Assembly (NCBI GenBank): GCA_013400975.1
Contig: WBMZ01002991.1
Location: 62,001 to 126,000 of the forward strand
Reading direction: 5' to 3'
DNA: 64,000 nucleotides
From: Atrichornis clamosus
Taxonomy: Eukaryota > Chordata > Aves > Passeriformes > Menuridae
Within the stretch, counting starts at the first letter, position 1; every line of letters starts with the position of its first letter. Position numbers and translations under genes: made by a program. The notes under the pieces were generated by a model, which was given only the letters and a program-made list of their open reading frames with translations, was not told the origin of the DNA and did not search any database. Below, piece by piece: positions 12,113 through 26,539 of the stretch.

Positions 12113-15100
12113 TAACCACAGCTGTAGATGTTGTCAAACCAAAAGCAGGTAAGCAAGTAAGCCTTTTTAACATGCTGAAAACCAAATATGAACATGCTGC
12201 CAGATCCTCTGCTGATCTCCATTTCTTCAAGGGCATGTTAAAGTCACTGCCCATTCTCTTTTGAAAATCTCAGACAACATTCTTAAAATCTTAAATCCCT
12301 TGAATGATTGTGACCAGTAGGTCATACCATATAGCACATCTAGAAAATATCTTTTCACACAGCTCCTGAAAGTTCTTTAAAGCTTTAAAATTACTTTTTA
12401 AATGCATATTAAATCAGTTGTGTTTTTCATCATCTTGGTGAATTTGGTGGTTTTCCTAAACTGCACACATAGTACCAGGCACTTGGTTTGGCATAATTTT
12501 CCGCCGTGTCACTGTACATCCCATCCTGGGAGAAGGCTGGGCCTGTAGCAGGCAGCAGCACCAAGCCCACTGTCTCCTTCCCCCTTCCTGTGACTCTGGG
12601 GAAGGATGCTTAACCTGGCATGAGCCTCGCTGACACAGGCAGGGCCAGGTGGGTGAGCCTTCTACAAAACAGGGGTGGAGCAGGAGCTGGGGTCAGTCAC
12701 AGGAGTGCTGGAAACTTCTTTTGCTTGTGGAAATACCATAACCTTTCTGATAAGGGCATGTGTGGTGAGACATTTTGTCTTTGCATTTCTGCAGAAGTGC
12801 ATGAGAAGGTAGGATTCCTGATAAGTGCAGTAGCCAGTATTGAAGTCTTTACAAAAAGATCTTCTTACTCCAGTCAAAGGAAGAGTGTGCCTATTTTACA
12901 GATTTTTGCTGTCTCTGCTGTCTTGGCCAAAGGTGTAAAGAGGCATGATCCTTGACTTGATCTCTAACACACACAAAAGCTCTCACTGTGGATACACTTA
13001 GAACAAACCTTTACTTTTACTGAAACACTTCTAGCATGTTGGATGAGGGAAGAGGAACCTCAGGAAAAAGCTGTGCCAGCAAGTAACATGATTTTGCTGG
13101 TATGAATGAAGGCTGTGCTGGGGACTCTGTCAGTACAGTTTGCTAGGACAGCTGCACTAGCAGAGCTATTCTGGATACAGCCTTGTCTTCTGTTCCAGTT
13201 TATCATGCATGATTTATCTTTCTGTCACCTCTTCAGAACCCTAGGCACCTCTCGGCATAAAAAGAAATTAAAACACAATACAGATGAGTCTGCTCTGTAT
13301 TGGAGTCTTGACCTTTAATATATCAGGTTTTCATACTGCAGCATTTCCAGCAAATAGGCTGTCCTACAAGAACAGAGGTGCTTTAGTAATCTGCAGAGGT
13401 CCTACCTTAGCCATGCTTCAGTTTTATTTGCTTCCACCTACAAACTCTCCAGCTGCCTGAAATGCCTTTGAGAGAAGATAAGGTTTTCAGATTGCCTGGA
13501 GATCATAACCATGAACTCCAGCAGTCCAACAAGGAAAAAAGCCTATCATTAAAAATCAGAGAAAACAGCCTGGTGACCCAAGTGTTAGAAGGATTGCTTA
13601 ATGTTTTGTCCTGTTATACCAGTATAATTTTTATCAGCCTTTGGGGTTTATTTTTTTCCTCTTGGTGCTCTCATTACATTTTTCTTCCCTTATTAAAGCA
13701 AGTGTTTGCACCTTACACTGTGTCTGCATTCCTCCTGGACAGACCAGTACATTGCTCCAATAGCAGGTTTGCAGTCAGACTCCTTAGATCAATAAAGCAT
13801 TTTAGTTGTTGAGTATACCAGATCTGAATTTTAAAAATTCACAGTCACACTTAAAATACCTGATGTAAATTTTAAGAGGCATCTGAAGAATTGCTCTACG
13901 TTTCAGTCATAAAGCTTTGCCAGCATTATCTTTTGACCAGATCACTATTTGACTGGGTTTTGGTCTCATGTTTTTCTCTGCAACTATTCATGGTGTTGGT
14001 GTTGGTTTTTTTCCTCCAAGAGACAGACAACTATGTCTTTAGAGAAACAAAACAACTGTGTCAACAGATGGGAGAGAAAATACTGTGTCTGAAATAGTGC
14101 TGGGAATAAACCATGTTAAAAATAGGTAGTCTTGCCACAACTGTTTCTTTGGCCAATGTGGAAATCCTTCTTTCCCATACTTGCATGTTATCAAACTATA
14201 CTAAAATCCTGCTAGAAAAGCTGCCAAATAAACCTACAAAAACATTGCTACAACAATAACTATGCTTTTCCTGCCTAATCGTTACAGTCATGCTAGTAAA
14301 GGGGAAAGACTGAGGAAGTTGTGCTGCCATGGGAGAGCTCTGACCAGTGCCAGGGATTGACCCCTGGCCAGCAGCAACTAAAACACAGCTCTTGCACTTG
14401 TGGATATAGATTTTAATGATGTGACCTTCCTCTCCCCTCCCAATAGTACTAGGACAACACCAGAGGGTTGTCAAAATTTTGACCTTTCTTAGAAGCGTTT
14501 CTGCATTCCAAGGTATGGAGAAAAATAATTTTCCTGTCCCACAAACTGTCTGGGGAAAACCCACAGCAGTTCTGCTAACAAGCTGGGTTTTTTTAAAAAG
14601 AAAACTCTTGTCCTCTCCAAAACTGGAAAGCAAACTGAACTGCTCTTAAATGTGACTGTTACCAGCAGAATTACAGTTGCAGTTTAGACACTGCATTTCT
14701 GCTTTCCATCTGTTGTCTCACTTATTTTTGCTGTCTGTCTCCTTGCTTTCAATTGTCTCTTCTGTGTCTCAATTTATCCAATTTTTGTGACTGACCAGCC
14801 AGTTCACCATTATCACTGTCCTAATGGCTGTAAAGAGAGCAGAGAAGCTCTTTGCTAAATGAGTTTTTTCCCAGAATGCCTCTGCACTTTGTTTGGTCCA
14901 GTTTTGTTTGTGCTTGGTGCTCCGTGTTGTGTCATCTGGGAAAAGAGGAGATGTTTGCATAATGTGTATTTTGCTGGAGTTGTTTAATTTCTGAAAACAT
15001 TTATACTCTACAGTTGGCAGCACCTTTGGGGCAGGGACAGATTGCAATCTCAAACAGAGAACAAGTCAGCGGGTTGGCAGCAGCTGGAGGAGCTGAAGAA

Positions 15101-17782
15101 CAGGTAGAGCCTGGCCCTCAGCGCTCCCTTCCCCACATCCCTCACAGCCTTTATCCACGGGGACTCACTTGGGAGCTTGGAAGAAAGCAGCCTCAGGCAG
15201 CAGAGCATAATTTAGGGCAGCCCCATGGTGTTTCTAATTGATTGCTGATCTCTGCAAAGGTAGATAAGGCTCCTTCATCTGGGGAGAAGGGCAGAGTGGT
15301 GCAGCCTGCTGCTGGGCATAAATTCCCCATGACTGGTTCCAGCCCAACTCTTTGCAACAGGCTTTTCCTTTCCCACTTGTCTGCAGTCGAGGAATGCTCC
15401 TGGGAATCTGTGCTTGGCTGGAAGTTGTCTCTGTTAGATTAATGTTGCTTGCTAAAGAGTAAAGCAAATTTAAAGGAAAGGAATAGGTTTCACAGATGAC
15501 GTTAGAGGCTGCTCTGTTACTTCAGTCCATCAAGGGAAGAGCCACATTCCTTATCAAAATAGTGTGTTCATTATCCCCACTCTTTCCTCATTGCCACATA
15601 GGGAAATGTAAATGAATAGTCAAGATGCCCATTATTTTTCATTCTTCTTCCAGTGTATAAGAAAAGCTCCCAATTCACTCTGTGGAAAGGCTCAGTGAAG
15701 TTCATCAGCAATTCTGGATGCACAGAATTTCCTACAGTAGCTTCTTACCTCATTTTTTTTTTGGTGTTGACTCCTGCCTCCGTGGTTCCTGCAATCCATG
15801 GGTAGTACATATATATGTCTGTGTCCACTCCAAGGACACGTCCCATGGCTTTTTAAAAATTTGTTTTTGCTTAACCAATCTCTGGATGAGTTAAAAATAC
15901 TAATACTTTACATGCATGAGTGACAGTTTGATTAACAGCTGAATTTTGCCTTCTTCCAGCCTGATGAGCTCTAAGGAAATCATGGGAAGTTTTGTGCAAT
16001 ATCCTCAGTCTGTGAAAAACCCCTATTCAAAAAGATGCACACTACCTATTTACTTTTGACTTGAGCACGTGCCCTGCTTTGCTGAATTGACTTTACTGAT
16101 TGGAGTTGGAATTAAGCATATGCTTAAATGACTTGCTTAGCTGTGAATGAGGTTGCATAATTTGTCTGCTGGAGTTTTCCTGTCAAATCAGTGAGAGTAG
16201 GCTCAGGCCTCAGTGACAGAGGTGATGCAGTTGTAATGGGCAGGATAAGCCAATTAAGACTTATGTCCTTTGTATTGTAAAACGAGGTTTTGCTTTTTCA
16301 TTACTGCCAGTTTCAAATTATGGTTGTGAATTGTGGTCAAGCAGATATGGTTTCACGGGGCAAGTTTAGCAAAATATTTTTGCTTCAGCTATAGGAATAT
16401 ATAGCTAAAAGCTCTTGTGGATCTGTGTCCAAGCTAACTGCTGTTGCACTGCCTCATTTTTCAGACTGTTTCATTCTTGTGTTGGACACAAAAATCATTA
16501 GAAAACATTCACTGGCAGCATTTAATAGCTTATATTTAGAATGTGAGATAAAGAAACCAGACATTGGTGATGCGCTATAATCTATTAGTAATTTGTTTAA
16601 CTCCACTCCTCCACACTTGCAAGAGAAGAAAATAGAAGTTATTCAAATAAAATTGATTTTTAAAAAAATCTTCACATTTATGATTATGTGGGTTTTTTTT
16701 TCTTTAAAACCTATTTTTCTTTTTCTAAGAGTCAGTGGTGGTCACAGAACATGAAAAATTGCAGCCAAAACTAAGGAGAAGTTCAAGTTAGCTGTGGAGC
16801 CAGAAGTGTGATTCAGTAGCTGAAAATATCTCTGCACTTCATGCATCAAACTCAAACACTGTGCTTTGGCAACGCCCCCTGGATTAGAAGCAGAGTTTGA
16901 GGTCATTCCTCCTCCAGCCTGCCATGTATGGATAGGGCCCACGCTCATGACAAATTACTGACTTACTGAGCACACACCAAGAGCAGAGTGACATCAGTGC
17001 AGAGGGATCTTGCCTCACTGAGGAGGACCAAAGACTCCACTACTGCCTTTCTCTTGTTAGTCTTAAGACATGGAGGACCAGTGTGGAGGTACTGGGAGGG
17101 AGGACACTTTAAACAGTCCCTCTCTAGATGTGGCAATAACAAGGGATAGTGAGGTAGAGCACTCATTTCCTTGTAAAGAGGTCACATGGTGCCCAGCAGA
17201 AGTGCTACAAAAGTGTGTGCTCGGGGTGGATTGGTGACCGGTTCAGACTTTCAAGAGAAATGATCAGCTGCCAGTGATGGCGTTGCATTGGGACTGCCAA
17301 CCTAAAACAATAGTTGTGTAATCCTCTTCAAGCTGTCTTTGCAATCAGCAGCATACTGTCTCAGACTGATCTCAGCTTATCTGGTGTAAAGTGCCTCGAG
17401 TGAAGTCCGTACTTTGAATTAACACCAGACTCACTGAACCGTTGGTTTTATTTTATAGGGAGCCTTGGCTTAGATTTTGCAGGTAACAACAACCAAAATT
17501 CTGTAAACAGATCCCAAGTCCTTAGATTATCTTCCCAGCTGACAAATTTCTGTTGCTCGTAGGCATCACACTTCTCTCCTGGTGTCCTGCTTGGCTGACC
17601 ACTTTCCAGCTTCTCAGGGACAAGTTAGCTTTCATCTACTGCTGAGATTGCCCAGTGCTACGGCCATCCCTCTGCCACGGGCTTGAACTTGCGATGGTCT
17701 TTCCATGGAGCTGGAGATAATTTTGACAGCTCAAGTGATTGCCGTGGTCTAGCAGGACACTTGGCCTATTGCAGCCTGCCTG

Positions 17783-17807
17783 CTTAGTGGCCTTAATGGC
17801 CACTAAG
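17783..17807. repeat. perfect inverted repeat, 10-base arms
   Basis: Arms cttagtggcc (17783-17792) and ggccactaag (17798-17807) flank the five-base loop ttaat. It could form a short hairpin; no T-run or gene context gives it a function. Confidence 0.8.
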
Positions 17808-18540
17808 TGACTCTGCCTCAGTTTCTTTGTTGTGCACCTTGCTGCACTGGTTTCCCCCAGTGCATGGGTGTCATAGCAGGGTAGTCATTCAAAGAGAGAA
17901 TGAAAGGCAAGGCTCTCAGTGTGGGAGGTTCCTCATGATGATTTTGCCAAAGTCTGTTTGGATCCCGTAGAGCATGAGCTTTATCTAGAATCCTGTCTTG
18001 GGCTTGGCTGAGATCTGATGTTTTCATTTTCCCTGCCCACTCTCGGAGGATCGCCAGATGTACTCCCATCTTGCTGCCAGCTGCCTGCACAAACAGCCCT
18101 CTTGGCAACAGCAGGATAGGCAAATGAGTTGAGCAATGTGTGTTTGAGGACACTGTGTCAATTGTCAGCTTGACCATTGTCTAAAAGCATCAAGCCTGGT
18201 TAGTGAGGGTTCTGGTCCCAGCTGGCAGTGTCTAAACTGTTATTTGCAGTGAGGTTATGGACCTATACTTAGGGGGATGTGCTCTTGCTAATTTAGCTCC
18301 TGGTTGAAGTGAAAAAAGTAACCCAAAATCATAGTTCCAGTGGTGGCAGCAAAATAAGCTCCTGTGCAGATTGGGCTCTGAAGATAGAGGAGATAACATA
18401 GGGAGGCTCCCAAGAAGAAGTTACATGCTTGATTTTAATAAAGTGAATTACCTATGTGTGAAGTAAATAAAGTTCACAGGGGATGTTCCCTTCAGTTAAA
18501 TTTTGTTTGGATTGCAGAGTCTGAGAGACAATAAAACCAG

Positions 18541-18680
18541 CTCCACTAATACACATGTATTAGTAAATATGTCTGTTTTTCTTTATATAATATGTATACA
18601 TATGCACATATGGATATATACTTATATGTATGTATATAAACACATATGTATGTCGGTACATAAATTTATGCACGTATAAA
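18541..18680. repeat. AT-rich TATG/ATAC tract with a palindrome
   Basis: The tract is rich in tatgtatg, atatac and acatat units, an alternating purine-pyrimidine simple repeat in decay. Its left edge carries an inverted repeat, actaataca (18545-18553) and tgtattagt (18556-18564), with a two-base spacer. Confidence 0.8.
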
Positions 18681-20633
18681 TTTGAACAAATGGAAAATTT
18701 ACAAAGATGCCCTTTGCATTGAGATCTGCAACATGGTGCTAGCATGCAGGATACTAAAATGAAGAAAAGACTGTCAATAACCCAAATTTAAATATGTTAT
18801 CACAGTCCTGTTGAGAAAAATGTGGAAAACAAAAAAAAAAGGCATAAATAATGAAAAATAAAGCAGGCTTCAAATCTCTTGTTGTTTTAGTAATGATGAC
18901 AAAAATGTTTACAGCATAGACACATTTGATTCAAAAAATAAATTATGTCCCTTAACTTTGGAAGTAGTTCAAGATTTGATCCATTAATTTCCTCAAACTG
19001 GTTGTAGGAAAACATATTTCTGCAGTATCGAGAGCTGCCAGAATGACCTGGAATTAAGAGGGCAAAGGTAGAGTTGCTGTGAGTATTTTAATTCATCTAT
19101 TCAAAGATTATTTGTGTGAACACATTAAGAACATCAGTAAAGTAAGGGAATAATTTTCTTCCACTTCTTCCAAATTCAATTGCATATAGTATGATTGCAT
19201 TTGATCCCGGCATGAACATCATTTCACTGATGATTTTCTTCTGGCATTGATCATATGAAGTCAATTTAAAGTATGACATTGCTTTTACCTTCCTCATATA
19301 GGAAGACTTTTTTCGCTTCTAATCTTAGCTGCTGTAGCTATCAAATTGTGTGTATAATAAATTGTGTTTTGTTTAGAGAGCAATAACTGTAAAATATTGC
19401 CCATTTGGAGAAAAAGTGCTGAGATTGAGATTGATGCCTGGAGCTTAATGCATCATAGCTGCAATCAAGCAAATTTTAGACTTCTTATTTCTCCCATTAC
19501 AGACCATAATTCACAGAGTTCTATGGACTTTCTGTGTTTGAAAAGGAGAAAGGGAGCAAAAAGAGCATTAGAAAATCCACACAAACTGTCTTCACAGTCT
19601 CTACATATTACAGTACAGAAGCTTTTATGGTCAATTCATTGCATTAAGTAGGGAAACATCTATAAAGAGAGGTTTGAACTCATGCAAGATGGTTTTGAGT
19701 TGGAGATTTGCATATAGCCCCACTGTTTTGAGTTATCAGCCATGATTCAAATTGTTTGGTGATGCACTACAGAAGTGTGCACATTTTTCTACCTATGTTT
19801 CCTGGCTCTTCTTTAGTACAAATGATTCCATACAATCCTGGAGTCTGGCTGAAATTTTAATGATACCTGGCTTTCTTACAGACATGGCCAAACTGAGGCT
19901 TTAGTTAAATTTCCAAACCATGGCAAGTTACAGTCCGTGCTGGAATGCTATCTGCTGCAACCCAGTTAAGGAGTACCACAGGCATTGGTGTTATTTGCCC
20001 TTTGTACTCTTGAAGCAATTTCACCCATTTACTGTACTATTTGAAAATCTTTGAATAATTAGCAATAAAATATTATCCAGTTGATTTTCTAAAATTTTAG
20101 TTTCTGATTAAAATACACATGAAATTTATTACTTTTTTTACCTTGGAAAGTAAACAGGAATCTCCCTGTCACCCTGCTACCCTCAACTGACCTTACAGTG
20201 TCAGTGGAACAAATATATAAGAAGTAATATAAAACAAAGTCTTTCTTGTTGATCCATTAAATGAATTCATCTGTATGGTCTGATGATGCTGATGTCTGCT
20301 GTTACACTTTTGTTTCACCACTGAAGGTGTAATTTTACGACCAGAAAATGATTACAGAGGTTGCCAAGGCTGCTTGCAGTCTTTCAGAAGCAGATGGTGT
20401 AAGAGTCATTATCAGAGCACTTCTGCCTGTGTTTCCAGGTCCCGTGTAAAAGGCTATTCCCTGAGTGTCTTAAATACAAAGTTCAAACTGAAAAAACCTC
20501 TTCCAAGAAGTAAGAGGTGCTGGGATGTTCATACTCTCATTTCCCTTTGATGATCTTGTCTATTCATAGTCTCAACTGGCTGGCAAACAACTCCAGCAGA
20601 TTAGGAGAGTCACCACCAAAAGGTATGCCCAAA

Positions 20634-20911
20634 TAGAATCACAGAATCATTTAGGTTGGAAGTCCAACTGTTAACCCAGCACTGCCAAGTTCACAACTAA
20701 GCCATGTCCCTACACACCACATCTACACTTCTTTTAAATACCTCCAGATATGGTGACTCAACCACTTCACTGGGCTGCTTGTTCCAATGCTTGACAACTC
20801 TTTCCATTAAGAAATTTTTCCCAATATCCAGTGTAAACCTCCTGTGATGCATCTTGCGGTGCATCATTTCCTCTTGTCCTATTACTTGTTAATTGGAAGA
20901 AGAGACTTAGC
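20634..20911 (-). mobile_element. CR1 LINE, 5'-truncated 3' end
   Basis: Read on the + strand it opens with tagaatcacagaatcattta and ggttgga, the reverse complement of the CR1 tail, then follows the CR1 order through segments such as cactgccaagttcac, ttttaaatacctccag, tgactcaaccacttcactgg, cctgttccaatgcttgac-like text, gaaatttttcccaatatcca and tttcctcttgtcctat. About 280 bases survive, so it is a truncated, non-mobile copy. It overlaps only chance ORFs. Confidence 0.9.
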
Positions 20912-23900
20912 AATACTAGAAAATGCTCAGCAGTGGTGGTTGCATTGCTGTCTGTCTGTGGTGGGCAGGCACTGGAGACACACTCATTTCCTTCTGCCGC
21001 AAAAGAACGAAGGATCGCTCCAATTTTTACTAATGCAGTGATAAAAACAAATCCAAAGTTCCTGGTTTTACTCAAAACAATACCTCTGTGAGCTTTAAAC
21101 AGGCAGCAAAATCCTGTTTGACAACAAACACCTGCATTATCTGGGCTTGTTAAGGACTCTATAGTTTGGCTGTTCCTTCAGACCACGTCCTGGTTGCTAG
21201 AACCAGTGCTGCTGTGAGATGGCAGGTTAGTAAGGAGATGCACTAGTACTGCCAGGACAAAATCCTATTGTCCTTAACCAGAACTTCCTTTGGACAATAT
21301 TTTGTCTCCTTGTAAGTATGATTAAGGTTCTTAAAGACTCAGAGGGTGATCCAGCCTTCACTGAATGGATCAAATGCTAGGGTATTCTTTGGGGAACACC
21401 ACTGAGGACAGTGAGGTTACCAGAGTGAAAGGAAAGACATTGGCTCCCATCAGCTATGAGTGAAAGAAGAAATTAGGGAAAATGGAATATAGTGTTCCTC
21501 ATGGATTTCTATTTAAACACTCTTTATAAAGCTGGAGCAGCAGCAGTGTGATTTTGTTTCATAAATTACATCTTTCCCTTTTGGCTTTATTCTCTTTACG
21601 TGAAAGTCCCCTCTGCTTCTTCCAGGGTGCTATAGAGATGATTGAGTGTAAATGAGAATAAAAACCCTTGTCTTCAGGTTGCAGATTGGATAAACAAGTT
21701 CATAATGCATATTAATTAAAAATAACTGTGTGCAAGTGTAGCCAGCATCACTTAAACCAGTCAGGCCTGTGGAAGCACAGGGAGATCTGCTTTAGGACTG
21801 GAAGGTATCCATGCCACACCAGGGAGAGGATGCTACAATCCAGAGCACTCCTAGGTCCTACTTAAGGACGGGAGAATAAGGACTCATTACTTCTTTATTG
21901 CTTTGTCTCGCTTTTTTTGACTGGAACATTTTCAGATCAATTGTAAAAATAGCGATTGAAATACTGGCCCGGCTAAATACAGAGTTTTGCTCTTGAGTAG
22001 AGCCGTGCCAAAGTTTCATCCACAGATTAAAACCGTATTGGCCCGTGTCTGTTCAAAGGTTCAAAAGTGGTTCCTGGCTTCACACCCAGATCATTTCCTA
22101 GAAAGCTGTAGATTGGTGCGATAAAGCGCTAGGGGCTGCAGCCAGAGCATATGTTATTTTATATACTCAGATGCCTGTATAGACCACTGTTGACATTGTC
22201 GGTCAGTAACACATTATCATTTGCTATTTGCTTTTGCTGCTGATAGTAAACATCACAGGGAAAAAAAGCATAAGCATATCCCTTTTATTGCTAACCGGTT
22301 CCAGGCCTGCTTTACCCTTCAGCTTTTGGCACCCTGTTTCCACCAGCTCACATCTGTGAGAAGCTAGCAGTGGAAGCGTCATGCGTCGCCCCCCTCGCTG
22401 AGAACAGGCTTTCCTGTGTAAGAGGCAGCGTGGGCAGCTGTCGCACTCGCTGCAAGCAGAGGGAAGTTTGCTGTTGGCTGCAGTGCCGGTAGGGTCAGGC
22501 CACAGGCACAAATCTGCAAGTTCGGCATGCTAAGTTTGAGATTTTCCTGTCCAAGTCCTCTGGCATGCTCCTCTGCCATGACTTTTGTAAGCCCTTGGGG
22601 AGCACGCACCTTCTCCCGCTGTGGTGACCTGATTGCCTGTGACAGTGACCAGCCAGGGCCCAGTGACACGGCCTGGGCAAAAGAGCAGGAGAAGGGGCAA
22701 CGTGAGCTGCACGTCTCGCTGGGACCCTGTGCACCCCTGGGATACTGCCCCATGCAGGAGCACATGCACCCTGGGATGCCCACACGTATTGCCTATCCCT
22801 GTCACATCACCTGGCATCTCACATGTGGGCATTCAAGGACACACGGAGACCTGAAGGAATCCGCCCTGGGCAGAACGCGTGCTGTGGTTGTCTGTGTGCT
22901 CACACCGGTCTTCACAAAATCAGAACAGCCAGACCCATGGGAGTATGTTGTCATTAGATCACTGAAGCTTTGTTGCCTCGGTATTAAGGAGATGGGCGTT
23001 TCAGTCAGTTCTCATATCTACTACAAATTAGATATGAGTCTCCAATTCCTGGTGCATTGTCTATATGCCCCAGTGAAGGGTAGCTCCCATGTACTCAATA
23101 ACCCACTCCCTGCAGATGTAAACAGGGCAGTCTGTAGCTGTCTAATGTGTCTAAGACAGTAATGAACATATTTCCTTGTGCTCTCTGCCTCAGATGCACA
23201 GACACACTCCTGCACACATGCCTACAGCAGGTCTTTTGTATTCAGAAAGTGCTTTCTTTGTGGTCTTTCCCAGAGTGCCATCAGCTGTAAAAAGAGATGT
23301 AAGGTTTATGACTTCTTCACAAAGTGTACATTAATAACTTATTTTCTAAAACAGACTAGCATCGTATGGAAAAGGGAATTTCTAGAGGTGATCTCACTTC
23401 TAAATTACAGTGCTAAACGGGAAAGAAGCAGAACAAAAGACAATCACATTGTTTCAGTTCAATAACAGGAAAGTATTTGCATTTAATTAAAAAATATGTG
23501 CTCTTAAATTTGGATTTGGGCATGATGTTTTCAAAATCAGACAGAAATTAGGCAGAACACTTGGAATGACAAGGCCTAAAGGTAAAGAGACTACAAAGAC
23601 ACTTCATGCTTTGTGTTTACCCTGCTTGTTGTATAAATCATGTCTGAAAATACATCATTGTATGTGCCTCTTGGTCTTGTATGTCTGTTGTTTTCACTTT
23701 GGCATATATTAGTTGATGCGTATTCTAGCCCACAGCAAGTTGGAAACCACAGGAGATCTACTGACTGCTGGTGCCAGGTTGCTCTGAAGGTAGCAAGAAG
23801 GACTGTGACTGAATCTCTGAAGTTCTTACATGCTGTGATGTAGCCAACACCATAATGTCAATTAGCTTATAAAATCAAACACCAGACTGAATTGATCACA

Positions 23901-26539
23901 GCCCTTAAAAATCTTTAATATTTGTTTTCCAAATAGGTGGAAGATAGAGTCAACAGCCATATTCACTGGAGTAGTGAACCAAATTGCTTTGACGGGAACC
24001 ATTACTCACTCGCACCTTTGATGGCAGCAGCCAGGTAGGAGACCAAAGAAAGGGTGGTTTTGCATGAACTGAGGGAGCAGGCCTGAGTGCATTGGTTTTC
24101 GTTCTCAGAAGGCTTCATGTGGAAGTCACTCACGTTTAAATCTTGATTATGTGTCCTTTTGTTACAACTGAAGTCAGCTCTTGCAGAAATCAGAGACATT
24201 CCTCTTTTGAAGCAGGCTACATTTTTGTTCATTTGGAAGTGCTGTCTTTGCTTTGTCCACATATTTGGTTTGCCACTTTTCCTTATCTTATGCAATTCTT
24301 GCATCAAGTATCAAGGGAGCACACTTTTTGAACTAAATAAGCAGAACAATGTGCTTGTAAAAATACAAGAAGATACAGTGGGTAAGGTTTTTATATCTGA
24401 AATATTTGAAGATTTTTATTTACTTTGTCCTAAAATACAAGTTGGTGACTTCTGCTTGACCGTCTTGCCATTTCAAGTCCACCGTCGACAATACTGTTCA
24501 AGATTTAATTTTTCCTCTGTGTCTTGAACACTTGGGCACATAGAAACAGCACTTAAAAAAGTGCTGATGCTGTTGTATGCAATAACACCTAAGATAGCTT
24601 ACAGTTAGTGGAACCCCAACAGCAATCTTACTATCACATCAGATAGTTCAGAAGACAGTTTATCTTGTCAAGAAAAGGTCATTTTCCACTGGTGATTGCA
24701 GCTCCATGTTTATTTGGGTTGGTAGTTACAAGTTGGTGGGGTTTCACATTGACACTGTCTCAAAAAGTGTGCCTGTGTGCAGTACACACAGTTACTTTTG
24801 TTGCTGTAGGAGACTTGAAGCACTGAGAAGCTCCTCTTCTCTCATCTTCTCTGTACAGGCACATCCTTGATGGTCAGAGAATTGTTAGCCTTCAGAATTT
24901 AATAAGGCTAACTCGAAGTAGTGAAAAGTTAAGGAAAAGTTTGATCTCTCTCATTGACCTTTTTTTTAAAATTATCCAGTATTTATCTGCAGCCATAGGA
25001 GCTAGGTATATAAAGAAGACACAGAAGATTCTCATGTGATATCATGACCACAGGAGAAGGTGTTCCAAGAAAACACAGAATATATTTTGAGACAGTGCCC
25101 TGCCCCAGTTTTTCAGAATTACGTAAATAGTGTTGGACCTATGTTTCATTCTATATATGAATTGAATAAAGAAGGGGTTAAATTGAGATGGGGAATCCCT
25201 CGAACCTTTGCTCAACCCTGGAACTGATGCCAAATATTCTGCAGTCCAGGATGGTGATCTATGGGATATCTCTTCTTATGGATCCCTCTCAAGGTCCCTG
25301 CAATGGAAGTCGTGGGTATCTGCGTTGTTCTCTTTCCCCTCTGTAGTCTCCGAGAGCAACGGAGATTTTTCTGCACAGCCTGGGATCAAAGTTGGGTGGG
25401 CGAGAGGGTGTGAACTGATGGCTGTCAGCAGGAGTGTTACCCCCGCCAGAGGTCCTGTGGAATTTCTGTTTAAAGTTCAGCAGGAAAACAAACTGTCCTC
25501 ATGCAGCCCTGAGCTCTGTTGCCAGTTTGGAAAGCATTAACAGCGTGTGAAATTTATAAGGAGGAGTCATGGAATACTGCTGCAGTATGGAAACCTGGCC
25601 ATGTCCTCACTCACCAGGCAGGATTTAAGTGGAAAACTGAGAACTTGGGTACACAAGAGTATGGCAGCCATTCTCTGAAATGGGATTTTAGGATAAATAT
25701 TTCAGGTTTTGTTAGCATGTAACTTAATGGTACTTGTGTGCATTGGCCCTTATTGCTGTGTCTCTCTTCTACACTGAGAACTCTCCCCACTTTTGGTTTG
25801 GAACAATTGAATTTTAGAATAGAAGCTCTCAATTCCTATAGTTCAAACCAGTTTTATTGTAACTATGATGATATGTACCACTTCCGTGTGTGCTAAGGAT
25901 ATCAAGGCAAGCACTTAATACTGGTAGGGTAGTAAATACGCTGTGTGAGCTAATAAAAGGCTCCCATTAAGAAACTGAACTGTATTACTGCCTCCTTTAC
26001 AGGTGAAAGCTTGCAGTCTCATTCCACCACTAGATACAGGGTGGTAGGAAGGCACATTTTCTCCGAGGACTGGAGCATGCAATGCTGCCAAACCAGCAGG
26101 CCCAGGCATCTTTCAGGGAATGTTTCCTGCAGCTGAGCAAGATTGCACAAGCTGTGGTGTGGAGGACTAGCTGCTTTATTTTGGCTGAGAATCTTTTAAA
26201 GATACTGGTCCTGATTCTCTAGCGCCTGAAACCTTTTGCTATTTATACCTGGGTAAAGTGAATGCCGAGCGAGCACAAAATGCCACTACCCTAGTGCTAA
26301 AGGAGCTGTTATCCACTTTGCCCAAATATAAATGAGTATGCAAAGGGTGAAGCAAGTTCAAGGTCTCTCTCTTTTTGTTGTGACATTGCCCCTAGATCCT
26401 GCTGCTCATTGCTGACAGTGTGAACAGAAGGAGGCTGTATCTTCCTGCAGGCTCGAGCTCAAGATGTGCAAACTCGGGGAAGTGAGAGCAATCATATCTG
26501 GTCCCACCAGTAGCCAGAGAGAAGAAAAAACACGTTTCT

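Larger units (their letters stand above)
1..26539. other. upstream non-coding region
   Basis: I see no gene with a recognisable product on either strand. Short ORFs occur at the density expected by chance; the longest (about 160-211 codons near 5.1-5.5 kb minus and 22.5-23.2 kb plus) have no family motifs and no consistent codon structure. Contents that can be named: CR1 relics near 8.7 and 20.7 kb, a 67-base tandem duplication at 10.9 kb, a possible L1/Tx1-like ORF1 relic near 12 kb, an inverted repeat at 17.8 kb and an AT-rich TATG-type tract at 18.6 kb. In mammals AIG1 lies head-to-head upstream of HIVEP2; I see no AIG1 exon here. Confidence 0.6.

Noticed and set aside
22527..23162. 211-codon ORF on the + strand
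   Set aside because: No family motif, overlapping ORFs of similar length in other frames, locally raised GC with few stop codons, and no splice or promoter context.
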